Numbered from the stretch's first letter, positions 42,364 through 51,990 are shown. The stretch is DNA of 64,000 bases from Candidatus Saccharicenans sp. (GCA_030017715.1 JASEIU010000003.1:62001-126000); one strand, 5' to 3'. The notes: generated from the sequence alone by a model not told the origin. Numbers and translations: made by a program.

Positions 42364-43239
42364 CTATTCCAGATTCTGAACCTGCTGGCGGATGCTCTCG
42401 ATTTCGTTTTTAATCTTCAGGCAGCGCTTGATGATGCCCAGGTCCTGGGCTTTGGAATTCAGAGTGTTGGCTTCCCGGGAAAGTTCCTGAGCCAGAAAAT
42501 CCAGGTTCTTGCCCACGGGATCGCTCACCTCAGGCCTGATCAGCTGGCAGAAACCGCTCAGATGGCTCTTCAGTCGGTTGATTTCCTCGGCCAGGTCGAA
42601 CCGCTGCATCAGGTAGGCCACCTCTTCCGACAGCCGTTCTTCTGACAGGCTGTTGTGGTTGAGATCCTTCAGTTTCTTTTTAAGCTTGTTTTTCAACCTG
42701 CCGGGCTGGCGGCTGAAAATCTTTTCAATCTCCAGCAAGGATTTTTTAATCCTGGTCAGATGGCGGTTCAGTTGCCGGGCTATTTCCCGGCCTTCCCGTT
42801 CCCGCTGGCGGACGATATCATCGACCGTGCTCTGAAAAGCTTCCAGAATGAAGCGCTTATCCTCCCGGCTTAACTCCTTCTGGTTGATTTTAACCAGCTG
42901 GGGCACCCGGAGCAGCTGCTCCAGCGATAGGTCGAAGGGCAGGCCGACCTTTCTGGACAGACTCTTCATCTCGCCCACAATTTTTTCCAGCAGGGGCCGG
43001 TTGACCGAGAATTCCCAGGCCTCAGCCGAAAGGTAATTGAGTTCTAAGGCCACTTCCACCCGTCCCCGCAATATCTTTTTCTGACAGGCGGCCCGCAACT
43101 CGTTTTCCAGCTGGCCCAGGCCGTCTCCCTTGTAAACCCAATCGAAAAACCGGTGATTCAGGGTCTTGATGAATATCTTCACCCTGAGGCCAGGACCGAC
43201 GAAATTTCTTTCCGCAAAACCGGTCATGCTGCGTATCAT
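42364..43239 (-). CDS. yicC: YicC-family endoribonuclease
   Basis: Cytoplasmic protein; E. coli YicC has been reported as an RNase that affects small RNA turnover. It begins MIRSMTGFAERNF and has LNHRFFDWVYKGD, the two family blocks, and ends with GKNLDFLAQELSREANTLNSK and KNEIESIRQQVQNLE, the conserved C-terminal region. Long central helices (about 140-210) are highly charged. The length of 291 is normal. It is followed by gmk as in many genomes. Confidence 0.95.
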   Translation of the reverse strand: MIRSMTGFAERNFVGPGLRVKIFIKTLNHRFFDWVYKGDGLGQLENELRAACQKKILRGRVEVALELNYLSAEAWEFSVNRPLLEKIVGEMKSLSRKVGLPFDLSLEQLLRVPQLVKINQKELSREDKRFILEAFQSTVDDIVRQREREGREIARQLNRHLTRIKKSLLEIEKIFSRQPGRLKNKLKKKLKDLNHNSLSEERLSEEVAYLMQRFDLAEEINRLKSHLSGFCQLIRPEVSDPVGKNLDFLAQELSREANTLNSKAQDLGIIKRCLKIKNEIESIRQQVQNLE

Positions 43240-43263
43240 TAACGACTCTCCCTGTCGACGAAT

Positions 43264-44289
43264 TCAACCTAGGTTAAACAATTTACGGGCAATATCCAGA
43301 GCGTTAAGGGCCGAGCCAACCGTCAGGTTGTCGGCCGCCACCCATAGCCAGAAACTTCCGGGAAGCGACTGGTCTTTTTTCGGGTGGCCGATAAATATCT
43401 TTTCCTGGCTAGCCACCCTGACGTTGGACACGGACCGGGCGGAACCGGCAGACTGAAAGTGAAAGGCATCCCGGTTCCGGAAAGTTTTCTCCAGTTGCTG
43501 CAGCCCGGCCTCCTCGGCCAGTTCCAGGTAAACGGCCAGGGAATAAACATGAAAAACTGGAGCCTGAACGAGCGACAGACTTAAGTCAAAATCGGGATTC
43601 AGGACCTTTTTGACTTCCTGGATAATCTGTTTTTCACTGGCCGTAAAGCCGTCCTGTCCAGCCCGCTCGACTTCCGGAAGAAAATTAAAGGCGATCTGGT
43701 CTTCGAAAATTTTATGGCTAAGGCTGCTGCTGGAAAGCAGGGCATAACTCTGCTCGGCCAGCTCTTCTATTCCGGCACTGCCGTAGGCCGAGACCGGCTG
43801 TAAGACCACCGCCAGAACCTTCTTCAGGTGATAAGAATCCCGGACGGCAGCCAGCACCCGGCTCATAAAGATGGTCACGGGGTGGGGGTTGGACACCAGA
43901 TTGACTTCCCGGCCTTCCAGAATCCGGTCGTTTACCCCGGTCACCACCTGCGGCACCTCAGGCCGGTCGGCAAAGCTTCCCTCCAGGTCGATGGCCTTGA
44001 AGCCTTTCTCCAGGGCCAGCTGCCCGAATTTTCTGTTGGTCTCCCTGTCGGCCGCCAGAAAAACCAGGTCCAGTCCTTCCAGGAGCTCCGGGTAAGGATG
44101 ATGGATGACTTTCGGCTCGTCCCGGAATTCGGTCAGCTTGCTGTATTCCTCAGCCACTTCCGGGTCATAGAATTCCATCGATTTCAGGGGCAATTTTCTG
44201 CCGCTCAGCAGGTTCTTGATTTCCTGGGCCCTGAGGGATTCGGTGCCGATCAGGGCCACCCGGAGTTGCCGCTCGGCTTTCTTACTCAT
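43264..44289 (-). CDS. Aspartate-semialdehyde-dehydrogenase-like protein lacking catalytic residues
   Basis: 341 residues with the ASADH two-domain layout: N-terminal Rossmann region RVALIGTESLRAQEI, FLAADRETNRKFG and FKAIDLEGSFADRP, and a C-terminal dimer domain. Genuine enzymes have NPNCST with the acyl-binding Cys; here the site is NPHPVT (Pro137). The later substrate-binding VPVxxGHS region reads APVFHVYSLA, without its His. The protein therefore should not form the thioacyl intermediate and resembles catalytically silent Usg-type homologues. It overlaps the DUF465 gene by 8 bases and precedes yicC by 24, so it is in the coaBC-priA operon. Confidence 0.78.
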   Translation of the reverse strand: MSKKAERQLRVALIGTESLRAQEIKNLLSGRKLPLKSMEFYDPEVAEEYSKLTEFRDEPKVIHHPYPELLEGLDLVFLAADRETNRKFGQLALEKGFKAIDLEGSFADRPEVPQVVTGVNDRILEGREVNLVSNPHPVTIFMSRVLAAVRDSYHLKKVLAVVLQPVSAYGSAGIEELAEQSYALLSSSSLSHKIFEDQIAFNFLPEVERAGQDGFTASEKQIIQEVKKVLNPDFDLSLSLVQAPVFHVYSLAVYLELAEEAGLQQLEKTFRNRDAFHFQSAGSARSVSNVRVASQEKIFIGHPKKDQSLPGSFWLWVAADNLTVGSALNALDIARKLFNLG

Positions 44290-44515
44290 GGCCGCCAGTC
44301 CGCTGCCTGTATTCCAGAATCATCCGGTACATTTCATCCTTGAGCTTTAATTTCTTTTTCTTGAGCATTTTTTCCTGCAAACGTTCTTCTTCGGTCAGGA
44401 AGGATTTGGAGCGCAGTTGGTCCAGTGACTGTTCGCACTGCTGGTGTTCTTGATGAATTTTCCGGAAGTTTTCGTTATTTTTAAGGAGAATTTCTTTGAT
44501 TTTTTCTTCGGTCAT
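44282..44515 (-). CDS. Small coiled-coil protein, DUF465/YdcH-like
   Basis: 77 residues from ATG 44515 with AAGGAG seven bases upstream; a start at 44560 would cross the region before this site. Nearly all helical, with heptad Leu/Ile and the closing block KKKKLKLKDEMYRMILEY, the DUF465 signature (LKKxKLxLKDxIxxML). Family members are short helical proteins of unknown role. First gene of the seven-gene run that ends with priA. Confidence 0.8.
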   Translation of the reverse strand: MTEEKIKEILLKNNENFRKIHQEHQQCEQSLDQLRSKSFLTEEERLQEKMLKKKKLKLKDEMYRMILEYRQRTGGHE

Positions 44516-44604
44516 CAAGTTCTCCTTTTTTAGGATAACACAGGCGGTTTTCCTTTTCAATTTTAGCCCCGGAGGCAGGACAGTTTGAAATTATGCGGAA
44601 GCAG

Positions 44605-44633
44605 TTGACTTTGCGGGGAGGCATTAATATACT
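44605..44633 (+). promoter_or_regulatory. Sigma-70 promoter of the tRNA-Phe gene
   Basis: TTGACT (44605-44610), 17-base spacer, TATACT (44628-44633). The predicted start is about 44640, roughly 20 bases before the tRNA 5' end. Both hexamers match five of six consensus bases. Confidence 0.75.
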
Positions 44634-44660
44634 ATAAGACGATTTTTAGCTGACCTGGAT

Positions 44661-44733
44661 GGCCAGGTAGCTCAGTCGGTAGAGCGAGGGACTGAAAATC
44701 CCTGCGTCGGCGGTTCGATTCCGTCCCTGGCCA
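44661..44733 (+). tRNA. tRNA-Phe (GAA)
   Basis: 73 bases. The acceptor stem GGCCAGG pairs with CCTGGCC (44726-44732), discriminator A. D arm GCTCAGTCGGTAGAGC. The anticodon loop CTGAAAA gives GAA. The T loop is GGTTCGATTCC. The 3' CCA is not encoded (TTC follows), so CCA addition by the nucleotidyltransferase is needed. Confidence 0.95.
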
Positions 44734-44822
44734 TTCTCCCCACCCAGAAAGAGAGCCCCTTCAGAGGACTTCTATAATATTTGTGAACTTTCAGGCCAGT
44801 GGCGGCGCCCGCTTTTCCCGTC

Positions 44823-46124
44823 TCAGAATCTATAAGAAACCGAAACGCTGGGAACAATCAGGTGCAGGCGGTAAATTCCAGGCATGGCCTGGCCCAGAGT
44901 TCCGGCCAGAGCCAGTTCCTCAAAGCTAACCTCCCGCTTCTTTCCCGACAGGAACTCCAGCCCCCAGTTCAACGACAGTCCCTTCCAGTCATAGCCAATT
45001 CCGGCATTGATAGACTGGAAATCAAAGATGGGCAAAAGGATGTTCATGGTGTAATCAGGAGCCGGCGAAGGGTCGGAATAATAACCGGCCCTCAGGGAAA
45101 ATTGAGGCGACAGCCGGTATTCCAGGCCGAAGCGAAGCTGCCAGCGGTCTTTCCAGTCCAGCCTGATGCTGTCATTTCCGGCCTCGGACATCATCAGGTT
45201 CCAGAACGGGTCCAGGTATTCGGTGTCAAGACTTTTCAGGCCCGACCAGCCCGTCCACTGGAGGTCGGCCGTCACCACCAGGTCTTCCAGCGGCTTCAGA
45301 GCCAGGCCGCCGCCGACAAACCAGGGCCAGCTAATATTTCTCTTGAGGTCCGAACTTTCGGGATAACCGGCATAACCCAGGTAAATCATTTCGGCCTCGC
45401 CCTTGAGCCGAACCGTGGAGGAGGTCTTGACCGTCAATCCGAGGCTCAGCCAGTCAGCCGGACGGGCCAGGACACCCAGGGTCAGGCCAAAACCCCAGCC
45501 GTGCAGGCTCTCTTCGTACTGGCCGAGGTCCATGAGTCCCTCTCCCATCTCCGCTTCTCCAGCCCATCTTTTCAGGCTGAACATCCCGTAATTGATGTTC
45601 AGGCTGGCTCCAAGGCTCAGCCGGTCATTTATTTTCCAGGCCAGGCTGGGAGAAATGGTAAACATTCCGACCTTGCTGGTCCAGTCGTAGGCCACCCCGG
45701 AAGTCATTTCTTGAAAATCCTCGCCCCGCCAGTTGGCTCCTAGCCCGGATGGAGTATAGATCCCGATGCCGGCGGTCAGGTTATCTGACAGCGGCCTGTA
45801 ATAAGCAACCAGAAAACCCAGGTAATGAGAGAGCCTGGTTTCGGCGTCGATGGATACATCGGGCGGTATGGTCACCTGGTACTTATTGACCGGAATGAGG
45901 TCGGTCAGGTAGGCGCCGAACAGCGGCTGCTTCAAAAAACCGGCTCCGGCCGGATTCCAGTAAACCAGGCTGAAATCATCGGCCAGGCCGATGAAGGCTC
46001 CGCCCATGGAGACGGCCCTGGTTCCCAGGCCATTGAGGTTGAGACCGTTGGCCAGCCCCCTGCCGGTCAGCAGAACCAGAATTAGCATTCCGGCCGCCAG
46101 GAACATGGAAATTTTGTTTTTCAT
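44823..46124 (-). CDS. FadL/OMPP1/TodX-family outer-membrane transporter
   Basis: Outer-membrane beta-barrel that takes up hydrophobic compounds. A signal peptide of about 26 residues (LAAGMLILVLLTGRGLA/NG) is followed by the family N-plug NLNGLGTRAVSMGGAFIGLA and DDFSLVYWNPAGAGFL. The rest is alternating beta-strands with the final strand ending SVSYRF, an aromatic C-terminus recognised by the BAM machinery. The 433 residues are typical. It lies 27 bases after clpB, so it may be read from the same promoter. Substrate unknown. Confidence 0.9.
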   Translation of the reverse strand: MKNKISMFLAAGMLILVLLTGRGLANGLNLNGLGTRAVSMGGAFIGLADDFSLVYWNPAGAGFLKQPLFGAYLTDLIPVNKYQVTIPPDVSIDAETRLSHYLGFLVAYYRPLSDNLTAGIGIYTPSGLGANWRGEDFQEMTSGVAYDWTSKVGMFTISPSLAWKINDRLSLGASLNINYGMFSLKRWAGEAEMGEGLMDLGQYEESLHGWGFGLTLGVLARPADWLSLGLTVKTSSTVRLKGEAEMIYLGYAGYPESSDLKRNISWPWFVGGGLALKPLEDLVVTADLQWTGWSGLKSLDTEYLDPFWNLMMSEAGNDSIRLDWKDRWQLRFGLEYRLSPQFSLRAGYYSDPSPAPDYTMNILLPIFDFQSINAGIGYDWKGLSLNWGLEFLSGKKREVSFEELALAGTLGQAMPGIYRLHLIVPSVSVSYRF

Positions 46125-46151
46125 AATAATCTACTCCTCTCGCTCCGGTTC

Positions 46152-48731
46152 TTATTTCTTGTGGAAAACGATCCGGCCCTGTCGGTCGACATCGATTTCC
46201 ACCGTGTCGCCTTCCTTGAATTCCGCGGCCAGAATTTTCATGGCCAGCGGGTTCTGGACTTCTTTCTGAATGGTTCGTTTGAGCGGCCTGGCTCCGTAAA
46301 CCGGGTCATAACCCCGCTCGGCCAGAATCTCTCTGGCTCCGGGTTTGAGCACCAGGTCAATCTTTTTTTCCTGCAACCTCTTCCGGAGCAATTCAATCTG
46401 CAGGTCGACAATTCTGAAAATGACATCCTTGCTGAGCGGCCGGAAGATGATGACCTCGTCCACCCGGTTCAGGAATTCCGGCTTGAAATGGCTTTCCAGT
46501 ATTTTTCTGACTTCTTTTTCCATGGCCTCATAATCATGACTCAGCTCTTTTATAACCTGGCTGCCAAGGTTGGAGGTCATAATGATCAGAGTGTTGCGGA
46601 AATCAACCGTGGTGCCTTTGCCGTCGGTCAGTCGCCCGTCATCCAGTATCTGCAACAGAATGTTAAAAACATCGGGGTGAGCCTTCTCCACCTCGTCCAG
46701 CAGGAGGAGCGAGTAGGGCCGTCGCTTGACGGCCTCAGTCAACTGTCCGCCTTCTTCATAGCCAACATAACCCGGAGGAGCCCCGATTAGCCTGGCCACC
46801 GTGTGCTTTTCCATGTACTCAGACATGTCCAGCCTGACCATGGCTTTCTCGTCGTTGAACAGAAATTCAGCCAGGGCCCGGGCCAGCTCGGTCTTCCCCA
46901 CCCCGGTCGGGCCCAGAAACAGAAAGGACCCTATCGGCCTGGTCGGCTCCTGCAGTCCGGCCCTGGCCCGGCGAACGGTGTCGGCCACGGCCCGGATAGC
47001 CTGGTCCTGGCCCATGACCCGCCGGGATAGCACCTCTTCCATTTTAAGCAGCCTTTCCAGGTCGCCTTCCAGCATCTTGGAGACCGGAATGCCGGTCCAG
47101 CGGCTGACCACCTGAGCCACGTCTTCTTCATCCACCTCTTCCTTCAGCATCTTGCCTTTCTTCTGCAGCTCGCTCAGTTCGGCGGACAGCTTCTGAACCT
47201 GCTGGTCAATGGCAGTCAACCGGCCGTAGCGGATTTCGGCCACCTTCTCCAGGTCGCCCCGCCTTTCGGCGTTCTGTTCCTCGACCCTGAGGGCATCCCT
47301 CTGTTCCTTGAGGCGGCTGATCTGGTCGATGATGTCTTTTTCCCGTTTCCACTGCATTTTCAGGAGCTGACTCTTGTTCCTTAATTCGGCCAGTTCTTTT
47401 TCTATCTTCTGCAGCCTGTCAGCTGAAGCCGGGTCTTTCTCCTTTTTCAGAGCCTGCTTTTCAATCTCCAGCTGAGTAATCCTTCGTTCCAGCTCATCGA
47501 TTTCTTCTGGCAGGCTGTCGAGTTGAACCCGGATGCGGGAGGCCGCTTCATCGACCAGGTCAATAGCCTTATCCGGCAGAAAGCGGTTGCTGATATAACG
47601 GTTGGAAAGAACGGCCGCCGCCACCAGGGCCGAATCCTTTATCTTAACCCCGTGATGGACTTCGTATTTTTCCTTTAGTCCGCGGAGTATGGAAATGGTC
47701 TCCTCGACCGAAGGCTCGCCCACGATCACCGGCTGAAACCTTCTTTCCAGGGCCGGGTCCTTCTCGATGTATTTCTTGTATTCGTTAAGGGTGGTGGCTC
47801 CAATACACCTGAGCTCACCCCGGGCCAGAGCCGGCTTAAGCATGTTGGAAGCGTCGACCGCTCCCTCGGCCGCACCCGCCCCGACAATGGTGTGGAGCTC
47901 ATCTATGAAAAGAATGACGTTGCCTGATTCCTTTATTTCTTTCAGAACCGCTTTCAGCCGGTCCTCGAATTCGCCGCGGTACTTGGTGCCGGCCAGCAGC
48001 GACCCCATATCCAGGGCCAGAAGGCGCCGGTCCTTAAGCGATTGCGGAACGTCGCCGTTAACAATCCTCTGGGCCAGCCCCTCGGCGATGGCCGTTTTGC
48101 CGACCCCGGCTTCCCCGATCAGCACCGGATTATTCTTGGTCCGGCGCGACAGCACCTGAACCACCCGCCGGATTTCCTCCTCCCGGCCGATGACCGGGTC
48201 TACCTTTCCCTGCCGGGCCAGGGCGGTCAGGTCCCGGGTGTATTTTTCCAGGGCCTGGTACTTGGATTCAGGCTCAGGGTCGGTTATTCTCTGGTTGCCG
48301 CGGATAGCCATCAGAGCCTTGAGGACATCTTCTTCCTGGATACGGAAACGCTGCAACAGGCGCTGAAGGCCAAGATTCTTCAACCGCAGCATGGCCAGGA
48401 AAACATGCTCGGTTGACAGGTATTCATCCTTGAGTTTTTCAGCTTCTTTCCAGGCCTCGTTCATCACCTCGCGAAGTTCGGCCGACAGATAAATCTCTCC
48501 TCCGCCCTGAACGCCGGGCAAACGCGTCAGAGCCTTTTCCAGTTCCTGATTCAGTTCAGACGGATTAACCTCCATCTTTTCCAGCAAGCCGCGGATGATG
48601 TTTTCTTCCTGGTTAAGAAAACTCCACAGCAGGTGCTCCGGGCGCAGTTCCTGGTGGCTGAGCTCCAGGGCTTTGGCCTGGGCCTGCTGGAAGGCTTCCT
48701 GCAGCCTGACGGTCAATCTATCCCAACGCAT
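46152..48731 (-). CDS. clpB: ClpB, disaggregase ATPase
   Basis: Hsp100 chaperone that pulls proteins out of aggregates with DnaK. The Clp N-domain occupies about 1-145. The first AAA domain has [15 protein letters not shown] and [11 protein letters not shown]. The coiled-coil M-domain is about 405-520 ([20 protein letters not shown] region). The second AAA domain has [15 protein letters not shown] and [14 protein letters not shown]. The 859 residues fit full-length ClpB; no ClpP-binding tripeptide is expected or seen. Promoter candidate at 48.75 kb. Confidence 0.97.
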   Translation of the reverse strand: MRWDRLTVRLQEAFQQAQAKALELSHQELRPEHLLWSFLNQEENIIRGLLEKMEVNPSELNQELEKALTRLPGVQGGGEIYLSAELREVMNEAWKEAEKLKDEYLSTEHVFLAMLRLKNLGLQRLLQRFRIQEEDVLKALMAIRGNQRITDPEPESKYQALEKYTRDLTALARQGKVDPVIGREEEIRRVVQVLSRRTKNNPVLIGEAGVGKTAIAEGLAQRIVNGDVPQSLKDRRLLALDMGSLLAGTKYRGEFEDRLKAVLKEIKESGNVILFIDELHTIVGAGAAEGAVDASNMLKPALARGELRCIGATTLNEYKKYIEKDPALERRFQPVIVGEPSVEETISILRGLKEKYEVHHGVKIKDSALVAAAVLSNRYISNRFLPDKAIDLVDEAASRIRVQLDSLPEEIDELERRITQLEIEKQALKKEKDPASADRLQKIEKELAELRNKSQLLKMQWKREKDIIDQISRLKEQRDALRVEEQNAERRGDLEKVAEIRYGRLTAIDQQVQKLSAELSELQKKGKMLKEEVDEEDVAQVVSRWTGIPVSKMLEGDLERLLKMEEVLSRRVMGQDQAIRAVADTVRRARAGLQEPTRPIGSFLFLGPTGVGKTELARALAEFLFNDEKAMVRLDMSEYMEKHTVARLIGAPPGYVGYEEGGQLTEAVKRRPYSLLLLDEVEKAHPDVFNILLQILDDGRLTDGKGTTVDFRNTLIIMTSNLGSQVIKELSHDYEAMEKEVRKILESHFKPEFLNRVDEVIIFRPLSKDVIFRIVDLQIELLRKRLQEKKIDLVLKPGAREILAERGYDPVYGARPLKRTIQKEVQNPLAMKILAAEFKEGDTVEIDVDRQGRIVFHKK

Positions 48732-48748
48732 CTTAAATTCCTCCTGCT

Positions 48749-48775
48749 AATATATCCGGATTCTCTTATGGTCAA
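48749..48775 (-). promoter_or_regulatory. Candidate promoter for clpB
   Basis: On the minus strand: TTGACC (48775-48770), 15-base spacer, TATATT (48754-48749). AGGAGG sits upstream of the ATG at 48731. No CIRCE or HAIR heat-shock operator sequence is seen here; an unrelated inverted repeat lies at 48794-48816. Confidence 0.45.
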
Positions 48776-48793
48776 TCCAATCTCGGATATGGA

Positions 48794-48816
48794 CAACCCT
48801 GAGAAAATCAGGGTTG
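48794..48816. promoter_or_regulatory. 9-base inverted repeat upstream of clpB, possible operator
   Basis: CAACCCTGA (48794-48802) and TCAGGGTTG (48808-48816) pair perfectly across a 5-base GAAAA loop. It lies about 20 bases beyond the clpB -35 region and overlaps a TTGACA on the plus strand (48814-48819). It is not followed by a clear U-tract in either direction. It does not match CIRCE (TTAGCACTC) or HAIR (CTTGAGT). Confidence 0.5.
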
Positions 48817-48951
48817 ACAGACTTTTATTAATATACCCCAGCCGGGGAGCTTTGCCAAGAGTCGCCGCCTGCGGCCCGGCCCGGTCAGTCCAGGCACCTT
48901 ATTTCCTGAAAACCTCGGCCGCCCTTACTTTATCCTTATTTTATTTAGCTC

Positions 48952-48979
48952 TTGACAAGGGATTAAAAATAAATATTTT
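48952..48979 (+). promoter_or_regulatory. Candidate promoter for the small acidic protein
   Basis: TTGACA (48952-48957), 16-base spacer, TATTTT (48974-48979). AAGGAG lies at 48986-48991, before the ATG at 48995/48998. Confidence 0.55.
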
Positions 48980-48994
48980 TTTCTCAAGGAGTTA

Positions 48995-49321
48995 ATGATG
49001 GAAGAATTAGAAATTTCCAGCTGGGCTACCTTAGACGCTCTAAAAAAGGCCGCCGACGTCATCGACACCGTGGGCGACCTCCACGAATCCCATCAGGTCT
49101 CTGTCTTCTGCGTGATCGAGGATGATTATCTGGAATTGTGCTACACCGATTCCACCACCAATTATCTCCGGCGATTTGAAGACGATGAGGAATTCGAAGA
49201 AGCCATTGAAGAAAGAAAAGAGGAAATAGAGGAGGGGCTTTACTCCGGCCAGGATTACGAAGACGAAGAGGATGACCTGGACGAAGACCTGGATCTTGAA
49301 GACGAACCGGAAGAGTTTTAA
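48995..49321 (+). CDS. Small acidic protein of unknown function
   Basis: 108 residues. Residues 1-70 could fold as a small alpha/beta unit (ATLDALKKAADVIDTV, HQVSVFCVIEDDYLELCY). The last 40 residues are almost entirely Glu and Asp, with EDEEDDLDEDLDLEDEPEEF at the end. I do not recognise the family. There are two adjacent ATGs; the second (48998) is better spaced from AAGGAG. It lies between clpB and mutS, diverging from the first, and its TAA overlaps the opposing mutS stop in a shared TTAA. A strong promoter and ribosome site support a real gene. Confidence 0.7.
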   Translation: MMEELEISSWATLDALKKAADVIDTVGDLHESHQVSVFCVIEDDYLELCYTDSTTNYLRRFEDDEEFEEAIEERKEEIEEGLYSGQDYEDEEDDLDEDLDLEDEPEEF

Positions 49322-51954
49322 CCTTCTTCCAGTTTCTTAATTTTTTCCGTAAGCTCCACGATTATCTGCAACGCCTGAAGCGGGGTCAGCTTTTCCGGCT
49401 CCAGAGCTTTGATTCTCTGCTTGATTTCTTCCAGTCTGGCTCGTTCCCGGTCTTCCGGGAACAGCAGCAGCTGCGATCTGTTCTGGCTGTTCAGATGATA
49501 GGCCAGCCTGGGCCGTCCCTGTTCATCCAGCTCCTGCCTTTCCAGGTTATACAGAATTTCCCTGGCTCTGTTAATTATTTCTTCCGGCAGCCCGGCCAGC
49601 CTGGCCACCTGCAAACCGTAGCTGCGGTCAGAGGGGCCGGGTTTGATTTTGCGAAGAAAAATGACCATGTCCTGCCATTCTCTGACGGCCACATGGAAAT
49701 TTTTTATCCTCGGAAAGGTCAGAGCCAGTTCGGTTAGTTCGTGATAATGGGTGGCAAACAGGGTCCGGGGCCTGATGCTTTCCAGCTGGTGCAGATGTTC
49801 GGCCACTGCCCAGGCGATACTTAAACCGTCAAAGGTGCTGGTCCCGCGTCCGACCTCGTCCAGAAGAATCAGGCTGCGGTCGGTGGCGTTGTTCAGGATG
49901 TTGGCCGTTTCCACCATCTCCACCATGAAAGTCGACTGGCCGGCGGTGAGAAAATCCATGGCCCCGACTCTGGTGAATATCCGGTCCACCACCCCGATTC
50001 TGGCTTCTCTGGCGGGGACAAACGAGCCCATCTGAGCCAGGAGGCAGATCAGAGCCACCTGTCGCAGGTAAGTCGACTTCCCGCCCATGTTGGGTCCGGT
50101 GATGATCAGAATCTGATTTTCATTCCGGTCCAGGAAAGTATCGTTGGGAATAAATGGTTCGCCCTGAACCACCTCGAGCACCGGATGGCGCCCGTCAGAG
50201 ATGGACAGGATGTCGCTCTCGTCCACCTCGGGCCGGCAATAATTTCTCTGATGGGCCAGTTCAGCCAGGGAGAGCAGAACGTCGAGCCGGGCCAGGTTCT
50301 GGGCCATCTGCTGCAGCCTGGGGACCTGGAGGTTGATTTCTTCTCTAACCTTAAGGAAAAGCTCGTATTCCAGCTCATTAATCCTGGCCTCGGCCCCCAG
50401 CACCCGGTCTTCGTATTCCTTCAACTCCGGGGTGATAAATCTTTCGCTGTTGACCAGGGTCTGCTTGCGCTGGTAATCGGCCGGCACCAGGGGAAGGTTC
50501 GGCTTGGTTACCTCAATGTAATAACCAAAGACTCTGTTATAACGGACCTTCAGCGAGGAAATACCTGTCCTGTCCCGCTCTCTTTTTTCAATCTGAGCGA
50601 TCAGGGTCTTGCCGGAGTGACTGATTTGCCTGAGTTCGTCCAGTTCCCGACTGAAGCCCGGCTTGATCAGGCCGCCTTCCTGAATCAGGTGGGCCGGTTC
50701 ATCCAGAATGGCCCGGTCAATCAGCCCGGCCACATCCTGCAGGTTGTCCCAGGAAGATCTCAGTTCCTGGAAACAGGAAGCCTGGAACTCTTTGCTGACG
50801 GCTTCAATTTCCGGCAGAGGCCAGAGCGATTTTTTTAAGGCCACCAGGTCTCTGGGGCTGGCCGCGGCCACCGAAACTCTGGTGGTCAGCTTTTCCAGGT
50901 CCAGGATTCCGCGAAGTCTGTTCCTTATTTCCTGTCTGGCTATTGGCTTCTTCAGGGCTTCTTCCACTGCCTGCTGCCGGCGACTGATTTCCCGGCAATC
51001 GAGAAGCGGATGAAGCAGCCAGTTCCTGAGCAGTCGGGCTCCGGGAGCGGTCAGGGTCAGGTCGATCACTCCCAGCAGCGATTCGACCACCTGGCCGGTC
51101 CTCAGGTTTCTGACCAGTTCCAGGTTGCGAACGGCGATGGCATCCAGAACCATGGTCTGGCCCGAAGCCTGGAAGGACATCTTCCTGATATAATCGGCCG
51201 ATTCCTGCCTGTTTTTCTTCAGATAATAAAGAAGGGCTCCGGCCGCGGACACGGCCAGCGTCCTGCCCTGGAGGCCGAAACCCTCCAGAGAAGCCGTTCG
51301 GAAATGTTCCAGCAGCAGGCCGGCGGCCTGGGAATAATCAAAAGACCAGGGTTCAACCCGGCTGACGGCCAGACCCGACAGGTCGGTCGAAGCCAGAAGA
51401 TTTCTGACGGCAGCTTCCTGGTCATCGGGGCAGATGACTTCCCGCGGGCCAAGACGGAAGACTTCATCCAGCAACTCCTTTCGGTTGGCTTCTTCTCCTT
51501 CCAGGGTGACAATCCTGCCCGAAAGGAGGTCGGCGCAGGCCGCCCCCCAGCGGCCGTCGCGGAGAACCAGGCTCAACACTCCCAGGCTCTCTCCTTTCTC
51601 CTCGCCTTCTATTTCCACGGCCGTTCCCGGGGTCAGCACTTTGATGACTTCTCTTTTGACCACACCCCGGGCCTGTTTCGGGTCTTCCACCTGCTCGCAG
51701 ATGGCCACCTTTTGCCCGGCTTTAAGCAACCTGGCCAGATAAGAATCCACAGAATGATAGGGCACCCCGCACATCGGCACATTCTGCCTCGAGGTCAGGG
51801 CGATCCCCAACAGGGAAGATCCGAGGTAGGCATCCTCGTAAAACATTTCGTAGAAATCGCCCAGCCGGAAAAACAGCAGACAATCGCGGTGGCGGGCCTT
51901 AATCCGGTGGTACTGCTCCATCATGGGAGTCAGGGTATCTTCTTTTTTATTCAT
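49318..51954 (-). CDS. mutS: MutS, DNA mismatch recognition protein
   Basis: Recognises mismatches and small loops to start repair. The N-terminal mismatch-reading domain has the LLFFRLGDFYEMFYEDA motif (FYE with the wedge Phe). ATPase: Walker A GPNMGGKST, Walker B region LILLDEVGRGTSTFDGLSIA and C-terminal helix-turn-helix. The 878 residues are standard MutS1. It is divergent from pgsA with a TATAAT box on its strand (51988-51983). No MutL in view. Confidence 0.97.
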   Translation of the reverse strand: MNKKEDTLTPMMEQYHRIKARHRDCLLFFRLGDFYEMFYEDAYLGSSLLGIALTSRQNVPMCGVPYHSVDSYLARLLKAGQKVAICEQVEDPKQARGVVKREVIKVLTPGTAVEIEGEEKGESLGVLSLVLRDGRWGAACADLLSGRIVTLEGEEANRKELLDEVFRLGPREVICPDDQEAAVRNLLASTDLSGLAVSRVEPWSFDYSQAAGLLLEHFRTASLEGFGLQGRTLAVSAAGALLYYLKKNRQESADYIRKMSFQASGQTMVLDAIAVRNLELVRNLRTGQVVESLLGVIDLTLTAPGARLLRNWLLHPLLDCREISRRQQAVEEALKKPIARQEIRNRLRGILDLEKLTTRVSVAAASPRDLVALKKSLWPLPEIEAVSKEFQASCFQELRSSWDNLQDVAGLIDRAILDEPAHLIQEGGLIKPGFSRELDELRQISHSGKTLIAQIEKRERDRTGISSLKVRYNRVFGYYIEVTKPNLPLVPADYQRKQTLVNSERFITPELKEYEDRVLGAEARINELEYELFLKVREEINLQVPRLQQMAQNLARLDVLLSLAELAHQRNYCRPEVDESDILSISDGRHPVLEVVQGEPFIPNDTFLDRNENQILIITGPNMGGKSTYLRQVALICLLAQMGSFVPAREARIGVVDRIFTRVGAMDFLTAGQSTFMVEMVETANILNNATDRSLILLDEVGRGTSTFDGLSIAWAVAEHLHQLESIRPRTLFATHYHELTELALTFPRIKNFHVAVREWQDMVIFLRKIKPGPSDRSYGLQVARLAGLPEEIINRAREILYNLERQELDEQGRPRLAYHLNSQNRSQLLLFPEDRERARLEEIKQRIKALEPEKLTPLQALQIIVELTEKIKKLEEG

Positions 51955-51982
51955 GAGAGCGAACCGACAGCCTATAAACTAT

Positions 51983-51988
51983 ATTATA
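51983..51988 (-). promoter_or_regulatory. Probable -10 element for mutS
   Basis: Perfect TATAAT on the minus strand, about 30 bases before the mutS ATG. No clear -35 at normal spacing; instead an inverted repeat (51991-52010) occupies that position. Confidence 0.5.
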
Positions 51989-51990
51989 AT

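Noticed and set aside
44799-45743. 314-residue plus-strand frame opposite the FadL-type gene
   Set aside because: Antisense of a clear outer-membrane transporter, unusual amino-acid composition.
48794-48816. Palindrome as a CIRCE element
   Set aside because: Sequence does not match TTAGCACTC-N9-GAGTGCTAA and the spacing differs.
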